From Dyella telluris (lineage in GTDB: Bacteria > Pseudomonadota > Gammaproteobacteria > Xanthomonadales > Rhodanobacteraceae), in the NCBI RefSeq assembly GCF_014297575.1, contig NZ_CP060412.1:4154001-4218000 (forward strand): DNA of 64,000 bases. Direction: 5' to 3'. This document shows positions 16,016-24,262 of the stretch, piece after piece. The notes under the pieces are model-generated. The model made no database searches, was not told where the DNA came from, and saw only the letters and a program-made list of their open reading frames with translations. Made by a program: the position numbers and the translations under genes. Numbering within the stretch: position 1 is the first letter of the stretch; each line of letters begins with the position of its first letter.

Positions 16016-16343
16016 CAGCCATGCTCCGTGACGTGGGGCTACGAAACTGACGAGAGGGCGGTTAACGACGGGTGATGTATCGATATGAATTTTGCCAGCC
16101 GTTCATACAGGCATGGCTTGTCGTTCATGGATGACAAATGAGTGTGTATCCCTCGTGAAGCAGTGTGGTTCTTACTTACTCCCATTGTCGTAGTCGTATT
16201 CCTACGTGGCATCAGGTCCGTGGCCGATAGGCCCGCAGGTGTAAGAACGGCATGCTCTCATGGTGGTTAACGGACAGATCGCTGCGCGAGAGGTGTAAGC
16301 GATCGGCTGGTGGCGGAACTCCTTTCCCCCGAAGGATTGAATC
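16016..16343. other. Divergent intergenic region, no gene seen
   Basis: This 328-bp stretch lies between two divergent small genes. It contains an 8-bp inverted repeat GTTCTTAC (16168-16175) / GTAAGAAC (16241-16248) and CGTAG (16189-16193) / CTACG (16202-16206). These recall the TAC-type half sites in the 5-14 kb block, but the match to the 17-bp motif is weak. No ORF with convincing start signals. Confidence 0.5.
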
Positions 16344-16580
16344 ATGGTCACGTATTCGCTCAAGCAGTTGCAGGATGGATCCTGGTGTGTGTGTCGTCTT
16401 GGCTTTTCGTTGTTCAGTGATCTTCGACTTGGCGCGGCCATCAAGCTCGCTCGGGAAGTGGCGCGCGACGAGCATCTGCGTTCGGGTCGGTCCGTGTGCG
16501 TGGAAATGCCGGGTATGGAATCGGCGATCCGCCTGGCGCAGTACGCCCGCCCTCCTGATGTCTTGGAGCGCGCCGCATAA
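16344..16580 (+). CDS. Small hypothetical protein
   Basis: Protein of 78 residues with GAAGGA 9 nt upstream of the ATG. It begins VTYSLKQLQDGSWCVCRLG, a two-strand beta pattern, then an Ala/Arg-rich helix AAIKLAREVARDEHLRSG and a last strand SVCVEMPG. The arrangement resembles small DUF2188-like beta-alpha-beta proteins, but I cannot assign a family. Codon use is typical of the surroundings and no close neighbour explains its function. Confidence 0.65.
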   Translation: MVTYSLKQLQDGSWCVCRLGFSLFSDLRLGAAIKLAREVARDEHLRSGRSVCVEMPGMESAIRLAQYARPPDVLERAA

Positions 16581-16697
16581 CGGCTCACGGCCCGGAGCGA
16601 AGGAAAGGCCCGGGTCACGACGGGATGCTGCGAAGCCGCTTGTGCATCGTGGCGTGGCTGGGCAAAGTCGAAGGATTCTTCACTCTGGGAATCCGCC

Positions 16698-18374
16698 GTG
16701 CGCCAGCTGCTTCGTCGCTGTTCAATCACCTGCCTGGCATTGGCTGCCTTGCCGCTGCAGGCGACCACGCTGCTGGTCAACGCCCATATCCATACGATGG
16801 ATCCCGCTCGCCCCGAAGCGACGGCACTGGCATGGAACGACGATGGGCGCCTGCTTGCGGTCGGTGAAACCGCCGAGTTGCAGAAGCAGTATCCCGGCGC
16901 GGTGATCGACGACGCCAGGGGCGCAACCGTCATTCCGGGCTTGATCGATGCCCATGGCCACATGCTTGGCCTTGGCATGACGCATATCCAGGTGAACCTG
17001 CTGGGCAGCGCCTCGCGTGCGGAGGCTGTGTCCCGCCTGAAGGCCGCTGCTGCAACGTTGCCGAAAGGGGCGTGGCTGATCGGTTACGGCTGGGATCAGA
17101 ACCGCTGGCCCGACAGACAATTCCCGACCGCTGCCGATCTTGATGCAGTGTTCCCCGATCGCCCTGTGTACCTGGACCGCGTGGACGGTCATGCCGCGTG
17201 GGTGAACACGGCGGCGATGAAGCATGCCACCCGGGCTCTGGATGGCGACTGGCAGCCGGATGGTGGTCGAATTGTCCGTGCCGGCAAGAAAGCCAGCGGC
17301 GTTCTGATCGACGGTGCCAAGGCACTCGTCGAAAAGGCCGTCCCGCCGCTGACCCGCGAACAGACGCGCGAAGCCTACAAGGCGGCCTTTGCCGACGCCG
17401 TCGCGGCAGGCCTTACCGGCGTGCACGACCCCGGCGTCAGCCTGCAGGATTTCAAAGTGCTGCAGGAAATGGCTGCAGCCGGCGAGATACCGCTACGGCT
17501 CTATGAAATGGCCGACGGCAATCACGAAGCGCTGGACTGGCTGTGCAGCCAGGATGGTCACTGGGCGGATGCCAGCGGCCGTCTGCAGATGCGCACCGTG
17601 AAGCTCTATATGGATGGCGCGCTGGGGAGCCGGGGAGCCGCGCTGCTGGCGGACTACAGTGATGATCACGGCAACCGCGGCATCTTCGTGACCTCTCCGG
17701 AGGCTTATCGCACGGCCGTGGAGAAGGCCTATCGCTGCCATGTGCAGGTGGCCACGCATGCCATCGGCGACCGTGGCAATCGCCAGGTACTCGATACCTA
17801 TCAGGCCGTGCTGGGCGACCACGCGGACAGTGATCACCGCTGGCGCGTGGAGCATGCGCAGATCGTCGCGCCGGACGACATCCCGCGCTTCGCCTCGCTG
17901 CATCTCATCGCATCCATGCAACCCACCCACGCCACGTCCGACATGCCATGGGCCGAGCAGCGCCTGGGCGCGGAGCGTCTGAAGGGCGCCTATGCGTGGC
18001 AGCACTTCATCCAGGAGAAGGTGCCGCTGGCCTTCGGGTCGGATTTCCCGGTGGAGCAGGTCAACCCGATGCTTGGCCTCTATGCGGCGGTGACACGGCA
18101 GGATCTCAAGGGCCAGCCGCCGGGCGGCTGGCTGCCTGACCAGCGGGTGAGCCGCATCCAGGCCTTGGCCGGGTTCACCCGTGGCGGTGCCTATGCGTCG
18201 TTCATGGAGGATCAGGTGGGCGCGCTGAAGCCGGGCATGCGCGCGGATTTCGTGGTGCTCAGTGCGGACCTGATGACGGTGTCGCCGCGACAGATCGCCG
18301 ATCTCAAGCCGCTCAGTACCTGGGTAGACGGCAAGGCCGTTTACCGGGCGGAAAAAACAAACGCCACACCGTGA
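16698..18374 (+). CDS. Exported amidohydrolase (amidohydrolase_3 / YtcJ-like)
   Basis: Protein of 558 residues with an N-terminal signal peptide (about residues 1-23). Metal-dependent hydrolase motifs follow in order: AHIHTMDP at the amino-terminal sheet, DAHGHM (HxH metal pair), TVKLYMDGALGSRGA (metal-bridging Lys position), VATHAIGDRGN (His), WRVEHAQIV (His) and FGSDFPVE (catalytic Asp). Family members hydrolyse amide or formamide bonds of small molecules; the substrate is not predictable. The signal peptide suggests periplasmic action. GTG 16698 is chosen with TGGGA at 16686-16690. Its stop lies inside the terminator stem of the convergent azoR gene. Confidence 0.9.
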   Translation: MRQLLRRCSITCLALAALPLQATTLLVNAHIHTMDPARPEATALAWNDDGRLLAVGETAELQKQYPGAVIDDARGATVIPGLIDAHGHMLGLGMTHIQVNLLGSASRAEAVSRLKAAAATLPKGAWLIGYGWDQNRWPDRQFPTAADLDAVFPDRPVYLDRVDGHAAWVNTAAMKHATRALDGDWQPDGGRIVRAGKKASGVLIDGAKALVEKAVPPLTREQTREAYKAAFADAVAAGLTGVHDPGVSLQDFKVLQEMAAAGEIPLRLYEMADGNHEALDWLCSQDGHWADASGRLQMRTVKLYMDGALGSRGAALLADYSDDHGNRGIFVTSPEAYRTAVEKAYRCHVQVATHAIGDRGNRQVLDTYQAVLGDHADSDHRWRVEHAQIVAPDDIPRFASLHLIASMQPTHATSDMPWAEQRLGAERLKGAYAWQHFIQEKVPLAFGSDFPVEQVNPMLGLYAAVTRQDLKGQPPGGWLPDQRVSRIQALAGFTRGGAYASFMEDQVGALKPGMRADFVVLSADLMTVSPRQIADLKPLSTWVDGKAVYRAEKTNATP

Positions 18375-18384
18375 GGTGTGGCGT
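18352..18384 (-). terminator. Terminator of azoR, overlapping the amidohydrolase stop
   Basis: Stem ACGCCACACC / GGTGTGGCGT (10 bp) with loop GTGA. On the minus strand it is followed by TTTGTTTTTTC. The amidohydrolase stop (18372-18374) falls in the loop, so the hairpin may serve both converging transcripts. Confidence 0.85.
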
Positions 18385-18412
18385 CTGCCGGGGACGGTGC
18401 TGCCGGTAGGGC

Positions 18413-18994
18413 TTACGCGGCCTTGCGGGTCACGGTGCCGATCGTGTCATGGGCCGACTTGATGGATGCGACCTTGTTGTCGTCGCCGAGGTTCACGCCT
18501 TCGGCACGGACGAACTCGATGTCGGTGACGCCAAGGAAGCCGAACACGGCACGCAGGTACGGTTCCTGGAAGTCCATCGGCTGTGCCGGGCCCTGGCTGT
18601 AAACGCCACCACGCGAGGACACGATGATCATGCGCTTGCCGCCGGCCAGGCCTTCCGGGCCATTGGCGGTATAGCGGAACGACTTGCCGGCCACGGCCAC
18701 GCGGTCGATCCACGCCTTGAGCTGGCTGGGAATCGAGAAGTTGTACATCGGGGCGCCGATGACGATCACGTCGGCAGCCAGGAATTCCTCGATCATCTGA
18801 CTGCCCTGCACGGCGACCGGGTCGCTGGCGTCAGCCACCGGGGTCCAGTGGGGGAGCGGGTTGGCCGCCAGATCGTGGTAGATCACTTCCGTACCGGGGT
18901 TGTTGGCGGTCAGTTCGTTTACGATGGCAGCGGTCAGGCCGCGCGAAACGGAGTGGCTACCCAGGGCGCTCGCGTCGAGATGCAGCAGTTTCAT
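18413..18994 (-). CDS. azoR: FMN-dependent NADH-azoreductase AzoR
   Basis: Protein of 193 residues with the flavodoxin-like fold of AzoR. It begins KLLHLDASALGSHSVSRGLT (FMN-phosphate loop) and contains IGAPMYNFSIPSQLKAWIDR and IIVSSRGGVYSQG. AzoR reduces azo dyes and quinones using NADH and is a cytosolic homodimer. The length is typical. It is divergent from a LysR-type regulator, a common arrangement for quinone/thiol-responsive reductases; the regulator probably controls both genes through the 115-bp gap. Confidence 0.95.
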   Translation of the reverse strand: MKLLHLDASALGSHSVSRGLTAAIVNELTANNPGTEVIYHDLAANPLPHWTPVADASDPVAVQGSQMIEEFLAADVIVIGAPMYNFSIPSQLKAWIDRVAVAGKSFRYTANGPEGLAGGKRMIIVSSRGGVYSQGPAQPMDFQEPYLRAVFGFLGVTDIEFVRAEGVNLGDDNKVASIKSAHDTIGTVTRKAA

Positions 18995-19086
18995 GATATT
19001 TCCTCAGTAGACGAGCCGGCTCGACCGGCGACGTGACTAAGGTATTCCCCGGACAATCGGCTGATAAGTCCGGTAAAATCGAACGT

Positions 19087-19096
19087 ATTGTTCAAT
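19087..19096. promoter_or_regulatory. Candidate LysR operator between azoR and its regulator
   Basis: Palindrome ATTGTTCAAT ends 13 nt before the LysR ATG. It overlaps where autorepression would act. The gap also contains GAGCCGGCTC near 19013-19022. Assignment to this LysR is by position only. Confidence 0.4.
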
Positions 19097-19109
19097 TTGG
19101 GAAACAGCG

Positions 19110-20063
19110 ATGACCGTGCTGGATGGGGCCCTGCAGGATCTCAATGATCTGTACTTCTTCGCTGCTGTCGTCGAACACGGCGGCTTTTCCTCGGCCGGTC
19201 GTGCCCTGGGTATCCCCAAGTCCCGCCTGAGCAAACGCATTGCCCAGCTGGAGGAACGCCTGGGCGTGCGCCTGCTGCAGCGGACCACCCGTCGCTTCGT
19301 GGTGACGGAAGTGGGCGAACGTTTCTATGGTCACTGCCGCGCCGTGCTGGAAGAAGCGCGGGCTGCCCAGGAAGCCGTGGAGGAGGTCCGCTCGGAGCCG
19401 CGCGGCGTGGTGCGCGTGAGCTGCCCGGTTTCGCTGGTGCAGACCGTGGTGGGCCACATTCTTCCGGACTTTCTCGCACTGCACCCGAAGATGCAGGTGC
19501 GCCTGCACGCGACCGACCGGCGTGTCGATCTGATCGGCGAGGGTTTTGACATCGCCATCCGCGTGCGCAGCAAGCTCGATACCGATGCCACCCTGGTCGT
19601 ACGCACCTTCGGCCAGTCCACCGTGCTGCTGGTGGCAAGCCCCGAGCTGCTCAATCGCTATGGCCGGCCCAGCGAACCTTCAGGAGTCTCGCAGCTGCCA
19701 TCGCTCAGCAACCATGAGCACGAAGGCGCGCAGAGCTGGGAGCTGCTCGACAAGCAGGGCGAGCGTGTCATCGTCGACATCCAGCCGCGCCTGATCTGTG
19801 GCGACTTCAATGCCCTGCTGCAAAGCTGCAAGAGTGGCATCGGCGTGGCGCTGCTGCCCGAGTTTGTCTGCGGGCCGGCCATATCGCGTGGCGAGCTGGA
19901 AGTGGTGTTGCCCGACTGGAGCGTGCCGCAGGGCACGATGCACTTCGTCTATCCCAGCCGCCGCGGCCTGTTGCCGGGCGTGCGGGCCTTTGTGGATTTC
20001 CTGGCGGAAAAACTGCCAGGCGCGGTGCGTGAAAATCACGCGCAATGCGGCAAATACCTCTGA
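19110..20063 (+). CDS. LysR-type regulator divergent from azoR
   Basis: Protein of 317 residues. The N-terminal winged helix (residues 8-70) reads DLYFFAAVVEHGGFSSAGRALGIPKSRLSKRIAQLEERLGVRLL. A LysR substrate-binding domain (about 95-300) has VRVSCPVSLVQTVVGHILPDFL and GFDIAIRVRSKLD, the form seen in the CrgA/DsdC-like subgroup. It belongs with azoR by divergent position and likely responds to electrophiles or quinones; the ligand is unknown. No ribosome-binding site stronger than GGGAAACAG is seen. Confidence 0.92.
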   Translation: MTVLDGALQDLNDLYFFAAVVEHGGFSSAGRALGIPKSRLSKRIAQLEERLGVRLLQRTTRRFVVTEVGERFYGHCRAVLEEARAAQEAVEEVRSEPRGVVRVSCPVSLVQTVVGHILPDFLALHPKMQVRLHATDRRVDLIGEGFDIAIRVRSKLDTDATLVVRTFGQSTVLLVASPELLNRYGRPSEPSGVSQLPSLSNHEHEGAQSWELLDKQGERVIVDIQPRLICGDFNALLQSCKSGIGVALLPEFVCGPAISRGELEVVLPDWSVPQGTMHFVYPSRRGLLPGVRAFVDFLAEKLPGAVRENHAQCGKYL

Positions 20064-20124
20064 GCGGAGCCATGCCAGATGGCTCGTGTTAGCATCCTCG
20101 TTTAGCCTTCCAGACATCCAGGCC

Positions 20125-21270
20125 ATGCAGATCGAAACCAAGCTTCCGAAAGTCGGCACCACCATCTTCAGCGTCATGAGCCAGCTGGCGGTGGAGCACA
20201 AGGCGGTAAATCTGGGGCAGGGCTTCCCGGATTTCGAACCGCCCCAGCCGTTGCGCGACGCCATCACCCGTGCCATGGGCGAGGGGCGCAACCAGTACGC
20301 GCCGGGCATCGGCCTGCAGCCGCTGCGTGAGCAGATCGCGCTGAAGACCGAACGCATGTACGGGCACAAGCTGGATGCGAACACCGAAGTCACCGTGACC
20401 TCGGGCGCGACCGAAGCCCTGTTCGCCGCCATCGCCGCCGTGGTGCGCGCGGGCGACGAGGTCATCGTGTTCGACCCGGCCTACGACAGCTACGAGCCGG
20501 CCATCGAGCTGCAGGGCGCGCGTGCGGTGCACATCCCGCTGGTGGCGCCCACCTTTGCGGTCGACTGGCAACGCGTGCGCGACGCCGTGACGCCGAAGAC
20601 GCGCATGATCCTGATCAACAGCCCGCACAACCCGACGGGCGCGGTGCTGTCCGCCGCTGACCTGGATGAGCTGGCGGCCATCGTGCGCGACACCGAGATC
20701 GTGGTGCTGTCGGACGAGGTGTACGAACACATCGTGTACGACGGCGAGCAACACCAGAGCGTGCTTCGCCATGCCGAGCTCGCCGAGCGCAGCTTCGTCG
20801 TGTCGTCGTTCGGCAAGACCTATCACTGCACCGGCTGGAAGCTGGGTTACGCCGTGGCGCCCAAGGCGCTCAGCGCGGAATTCCGCAAGGTGCACCAGTA
20901 CCTGACGTTCTGTACGTTCCATCCGGCCCAGGTTGCGTTCGCCGAATTCATGGCGAGCACGCCCGAGCATTACCTCGAACTGCCTGCGTTCTACCAGGCC
21001 AAGCGCGATCGCTTCCGTGAGCTGATCAAGCCCTCGCGCTTCAAGCTGCTCGACGTGCCGGGCGGTTACTTCCAGCTGGTCGACTACTCCGCCATCAGCG
21101 ACAAGGACGATGTGGCGTTCTGCGAATGGATGGTGAAGGAAGGCGGCGTGGCTGCGATTCCGCTCACGCCGTTCTACGAGACGGCGCCGGGCACGCATCT
21201 GCTGCGCCTGTGCTTTGCCAAGAGCGATGCCACCATGGAAGCCGCCGCGGAGCGTCTATGCAAGCTTTGA
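20125..21270 (+). CDS. ybdL: PLP-dependent methionine/glutamine aminotransferase (YbdL type)
   Basis: Protein of 381 residues, fold-type I aminotransferase class I. Key stretches: NLGQGFPDFEPP, SGATEALFAA (PLP phosphate loop), INSPHNPTGAV, VLSDEVYEHIVYDG (Asp binding the PLP nitrogen), SSFGKTYHCTGWKLGY (Schiff-base Lys in SFGKT) and HLLRLCFAKSD (carboxylate-binding Arg). YbdL-type enzymes prefer methionine, histidine and phenylalanine and related enzymes use glutamine. The gene overlaps the omega-amidase gene by 13 nt; together they fit the glutamine transaminase/omega-amidase pathway that recycles 4-methylthio-2-oxobutanoate to methionine. The frame opens earlier at 19798, inside the LysR gene, which is not credible. 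Confidence 0.93.
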   Translation: MQIETKLPKVGTTIFSVMSQLAVEHKAVNLGQGFPDFEPPQPLRDAITRAMGEGRNQYAPGIGLQPLREQIALKTERMYGHKLDANTEVTVTSGATEALFAAIAAVVRAGDEVIVFDPAYDSYEPAIELQGARAVHIPLVAPTFAVDWQRVRDAVTPKTRMILINSPHNPTGAVLSAADLDELAAIVRDTEIVVLSDEVYEHIVYDGEQHQSVLRHAELAERSFVVSSFGKTYHCTGWKLGYAVAPKALSAEFRKVHQYLTFCTFHPAQVAFAEFMASTPEHYLELPAFYQAKRDRFRELIKPSRFKLLDVPGGYFQLVDYSAISDKDDVAFCEWMVKEGGVAAIPLTPFYETAPGTHLLRLCFAKSDATMEAAAERLCKL

Positions 21271-22061
21271 GGATCAGCCTGGTCCAGGGCGCCACGCGCT
21301 GGCACGACGCACCGGCCAATCGCGAGTATTACGGCGAGCTGGTGCGCCGCGTGGCGGGGCAGACGGATCTTGTCGTGCTGCCGGAAACCTTCCTCTCCGG
21401 TTTCAGCAACGACACGCGCGCCAGCGCGGAAACCATGGATGGCGAAGGCGTGGCGTGGATGCGCGCGCTGGCGCAGGAAGTGGGCGCCGTGCTGTGTGGC
21501 AGCCTTGCCATCCGCGAGGGCGACACGGTCTACAACCGCTTGATCTGGGCGCGCCCGGATGGTGGTTTTGCGCAGTACGACAAGCGCCACCTGTTCCGCA
21601 TGGCGGGTGAGCACACGCGCTATGGCGGCGGCAACGAACGCCTTATCGTGGAGCTGAAGGGTTGGCGCATCCTGCCGCAGGTCTGCTACGACCTGCGTTT
21701 CCCGGTGTGGTTGCGCAACGGTCGTCGCGAAGAGGCGGCCGGTGGCATGGATTACGACCTGGCCATCTTCGTGGCCAACTGGCCTGCACCGCGTCGCCAG
21801 CCGTGGCGCACGCTGTTGCGCGCGCGTGCCATCGAAAACCTCAGCTACGTGGTGGGCCTCAATCGCGTCGGCGTGGATGGCAACGACCTGCCTTATGCCG
21901 GTGACAGCGCCGTGCTCGATCCCATCGGCGAGCCGCTGGTGGAGCTGGGGCCGCAGGAGCAGGTGGTGACCGTGACGGTGGATCCCGCTCCGCTGCTGGC
22001 GCATCGCGAGCGTTTCCCTGCGTGGATGGATGCCGACCGTTTCACGCTCGACGCGGATTGA
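21258..22061 (+). CDS. yafV: Omega-amidase, nitrilase superfamily (YafV/Nit2 type)
   Basis: Protein of 267 residues with the Glu-Lys-Cys triad of carbon-nitrogen hydrolases: Glu in VVLPETFLSGF, Lys in YDKRHLFRM, Cys in ILPQVCYDLRFPVWLRN. The CYDLRFP context and the RHLF segment are typical of omega-amidases that hydrolyse 2-oxoglutaramate. The ATG overlaps the aminotransferase stop by 13 nt, so expression is coupled and the enzyme presumably removes the product of glutamine transamination. Expected cytosolic. Confidence 0.93.
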   Translation: MQALRISLVQGATRWHDAPANREYYGELVRRVAGQTDLVVLPETFLSGFSNDTRASAETMDGEGVAWMRALAQEVGAVLCGSLAIREGDTVYNRLIWARPDGGFAQYDKRHLFRMAGEHTRYGGGNERLIVELKGWRILPQVCYDLRFPVWLRNGRREEAAGGMDYDLAIFVANWPAPRRQPWRTLLRARAIENLSYVVGLNRVGVDGNDLPYAGDSAVLDPIGEPLVELGPQEQVVTVTVDPAPLLAHRERFPAWMDADRFTLDAD

Positions 22062-22080
22062 GCTTTACGGCCGTGCGCGG

Positions 22081-23424
22081 TCATTCCGCGCGCGGCCTGG
22101 TCGCTGGTTTCGCCAGCGGCTTGCCCACCTCGAACTGCATGCGCTGGAAATCGATCGTCCAGTGATCGAATGCCTGCAGGATGTCGCCACCCAGCAAGTT
22201 CGTATCCTTCCCGGAGCCGGCGTTGCTCAGTGTGACGCTGATGGCCGGCAGCACCGTCTGCTGGTCGCCGATGCGCACGCGCACATCCGCCCAGGTGGCC
22301 GAATCGTTGATGTGTGAGCCGCCGGCGCCGGCCACGTGCTCCTTCTTTGTCTTCAGCCCCCTGACCAGCGACGGATGCTCCGACGCGAAGCGTGAGGAAA
22401 GCGCCGAGCGTGCGCCGCCGCTGTCGAGCTGCATGGCTACGGGCATGTCATCGAGCATCACATTCACGTAGAGATCGCTTCCCGCCATGCGCAGATTCCC
22501 GTCTGCGCTGGCGGACGCATCGCTGCGCGACGGCCGCAGGCTGCCATCGGCCGTGAACTCGAGGCGTTGCAACTGGCGCAGCACGGGGAAGCCGAGGATG
22601 GCGTCGATCTGGTAGCCGCCGGGCACCGGCATCTTGAGCTGCTCGTCGTCGAGCACCAGGAAGGCGACGTGGCTCAACGAGAGGCCGGCAAACGCGAAGT
22701 GGTCGGCGATGCCGATTCTCGACGTCACGGCCTGGCGACTGGCGCTGCCGACGCTGGCCGAACCGTCCAGCATGCGCAGACCCAGCCTGCGGGCCGTGGA
22801 CAGCGATACGGTCGAAAGATTGGCCCCGGTATCCAGCACGGCTTCCTGCAGCTTGCCGTTGATGACGGCATTGGCGCGGGGCAGGCCGACCTTGTCGCGG
22901 GTCACCGTTACCACTTTGGGAGCATAGGCATCCACATGCTGTCGGGGCGCGGCGGCCAGTTGCTCGGCGATCACGGCCATCTGAAGTGCACTGGCGCGGT
23001 CATCGGCGCTTGCGTTCTGCTCGATCAGCGCACGCTCCCAGTGGCGCGCCGCGTCGGCGGCCTGCGGGTAATTGCCGTCGGCAAAGCTGGCATCGGCCAC
23101 GATGGGCCACGCCACTGCACGGTCAGCCGGGGAGTGCGGACCACTCGCCAGATAACTCACCACCAGTCGGTGCGCTTGCGCGGCGTCCAGCTGCGTCGCC
23201 GCCAATCGCGCCTGCGCCAGCAGGGACAACCCCTGATCCGCCATGCGGGGGAGCGCAGCCGCCAGGGCGAAGACCTCGCCGTCCGCGGCGTGGAGCAGCG
23301 CGTCCTCGGCCTGCTGCCTGGAAAGCGGGGGCGATGCCGTCGTGTCCGCGGTTGGGGTGATGGGGCCGGCCGAGACGGCCAGGCAGGAGAGCGAGAGGAG
23401 CAGGGCCAGTGGCGCGCGCTTCAT
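22081..23424 (-). CDS. Exported retropepsin-like protein with two Asp motifs
   Basis: Protein of 447 residues with a signal peptide (residues 1-19). Residues 35-160 are helical and repeat-like (tetratricopeptide-like by look, not proven). Two aspartyl-protease-like domains follow: the first has EAVLDTGANLSTV (Asp198) and a later GGYQIDAILGFPVL flap/psi-loop region; the second has AMQLDSGGARSAL (Asp334) and NLLGGDILQAF. Single-domain bacterial retropepsins act as homodimers; two in one chain recalls a pepsin-like pseudo-dimer, or clan AA proteins of unclear activity. ATG 23424 is chosen by the signal peptide. It is divergent from DUF2975 with only 14 bp between start codons. Confidence 0.83.
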   Translation of the reverse strand: MKRAPLALLLSLSCLAVSAGPITPTADTTASPPLSRQQAEDALLHAADGEVFALAAALPRMADQGLSLLAQARLAATQLDAAQAHRLVVSYLASGPHSPADRAVAWPIVADASFADGNYPQAADAARHWERALIEQNASADDRASALQMAVIAEQLAAAPRQHVDAYAPKVVTVTRDKVGLPRANAVINGKLQEAVLDTGANLSTVSLSTARRLGLRMLDGSASVGSASRQAVTSRIGIADHFAFAGLSLSHVAFLVLDDEQLKMPVPGGYQIDAILGFPVLRQLQRLEFTADGSLRPSRSDASASADGNLRMAGSDLYVNVMLDDMPVAMQLDSGGARSALSSRFASEHPSLVRGLKTKKEHVAGAGGSHINDSATWADVRVRIGDQQTVLPAISVTLSNAGSGKDTNLLGGDILQAFDHWTIDFQRMQFEVGKPLAKPATRPRAE

Positions 23425-23438
23425 GGTATGGTACCTGT

Positions 23439-23987
23439 ATGACGGACAAAAATTATCGTAATACAGAAAAAAATGCTCATGCAACAGCATTGCGTCTGAC
23501 ACGTGCGGCGCGCCGGCTTGCGCTGGCCTGCTGGCTGGCGGCCGTGGCCTGCCTGGTGACCACGGCGGCAGGCATCTGGGGCAAGGGAAATGGGGGCGAT
23601 GGTGTGGCGGCGCTGCTGTCGACCGGCGGCCTGCCGCACGCGTGGGCCGCGTTGATGGCGGCCGTGCTGGCGCTGGTGACCAGTGCGGCATTGGCAGAGC
23701 TGGCGCGCATGCTTGGGCGCGTGCGGCCGGATGCGCTGTTCTCCAGCGCGGCGACGAAACACTTCCGGCGATTCGCTGGCCTGCTGATGCTGGCGGCCGT
23801 ACTTCGCGTGGTGTTGCCAGCAGCCGCAAGGCTATGGCTGGCGTCGCAATCGGGCGCGCATTCGGCCAGCCTGGAATTCAACGGCGACGACCTGCTGTCG
23901 TTGCTGCCTGCTGCGGTGTTCTTCTTCGTGGCGCGCCTCTTCGACGAAGCGGCGCGGCTCGAAGACGATCAGCGTTCAATCGTGTGA
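23439..23987 (+). CDS. DUF2975-family membrane protein
   Basis: Protein of up to 182 residues with four hydrophobic spans (about 27-47, 65-87, 108-130 and 147-165). The end of the protein, FFFVARLFDEAARLEDDQRSIV, is a conserved tail of DUF2975 proteins. The following gene is a Cro/C1-type regulator, the usual partner (YoaS/YozG-like in Bacillus). The N-terminal stretch before residue 20 lies over an AT-rich segment (23445-23490) that probably also contains the promoter of the divergent retropepsin gene, so the true start could be a little downstream, for example TTG at 23490. Function unknown. Confidence 0.8.
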   Translation: MTDKNYRNTEKNAHATALRLTRAARRLALACWLAAVACLVTTAAGIWGKGNGGDGVAALLSTGGLPHAWAALMAAVLALVTSAALAELARMLGRVRPDALFSSAATKHFRRFAGLLMLAAVLRVVLPAAARLWLASQSGAHSASLEFNGDDLLSLLPAAVFFFVARLFDEAARLEDDQRSIV

Positions 23988-23994
23988 GGCGCTG

Positions 23995-24219
23995 ATGGCT
24001 ATCGTGGTCCGACTCGATGTCATGCTGGCGATGCGCAAGGTGCGCTCGCGCGAACTTGCCGAATTCGTCGGTATTACCGAATCCAATCTGTCCTTGCTCA
24101 AGTCAGGCCACGTGCGTGGCGTGCGTTTCGAAACGCTCAGCAAGATCTGCGAATTCCTCCAATGCCAGCCGGGCGACCTGTTGGCTTATGAGCCGGACGG
24201 AGAGGCGCAGGAAAGTTGA
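23995..24219 (+). CDS. Small Cro/C1-type HTH regulator (YozG-like)
   Basis: Protein of 74 residues, entirely one helix-turn-helix domain: VVRLDVMLAMRKVRSRELAE, VGITESNLSLLKSGHVRGVR, FETLSKICEFLQCQPGDLL. The final CQPGDLL motif is diagnostic of this small XRE subgroup. The ATG is 7 nt after the DUF2975 stop. In known pairs the regulator is encoded with a DUF2975 membrane protein and probably controls the operon or is tethered by it. Confidence 0.9.
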   Translation: MAIVVRLDVMLAMRKVRSRELAEFVGITESNLSLLKSGHVRGVRFETLSKICEFLQCQPGDLLAYEPDGEAQES

Positions 24220-24230
24220 AGCCGGATAAA

Positions 24231-24257
24231 CGAATCCCTGCGCGAGGCAGGGATTCG
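24231..24257. terminator. Hairpin between HTH gene and arsC
   Basis: Perfect 11-bp stem CGAATCCCTGC / GCAGGGATTCG with loop GCGAG between convergent genes. On the minus strand it is followed by TTTATCC, a short T run, so it most likely terminates arsC and may act weakly for the other strand. Confidence 0.65.
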
Positions 24258-24262
24258 TGGGC

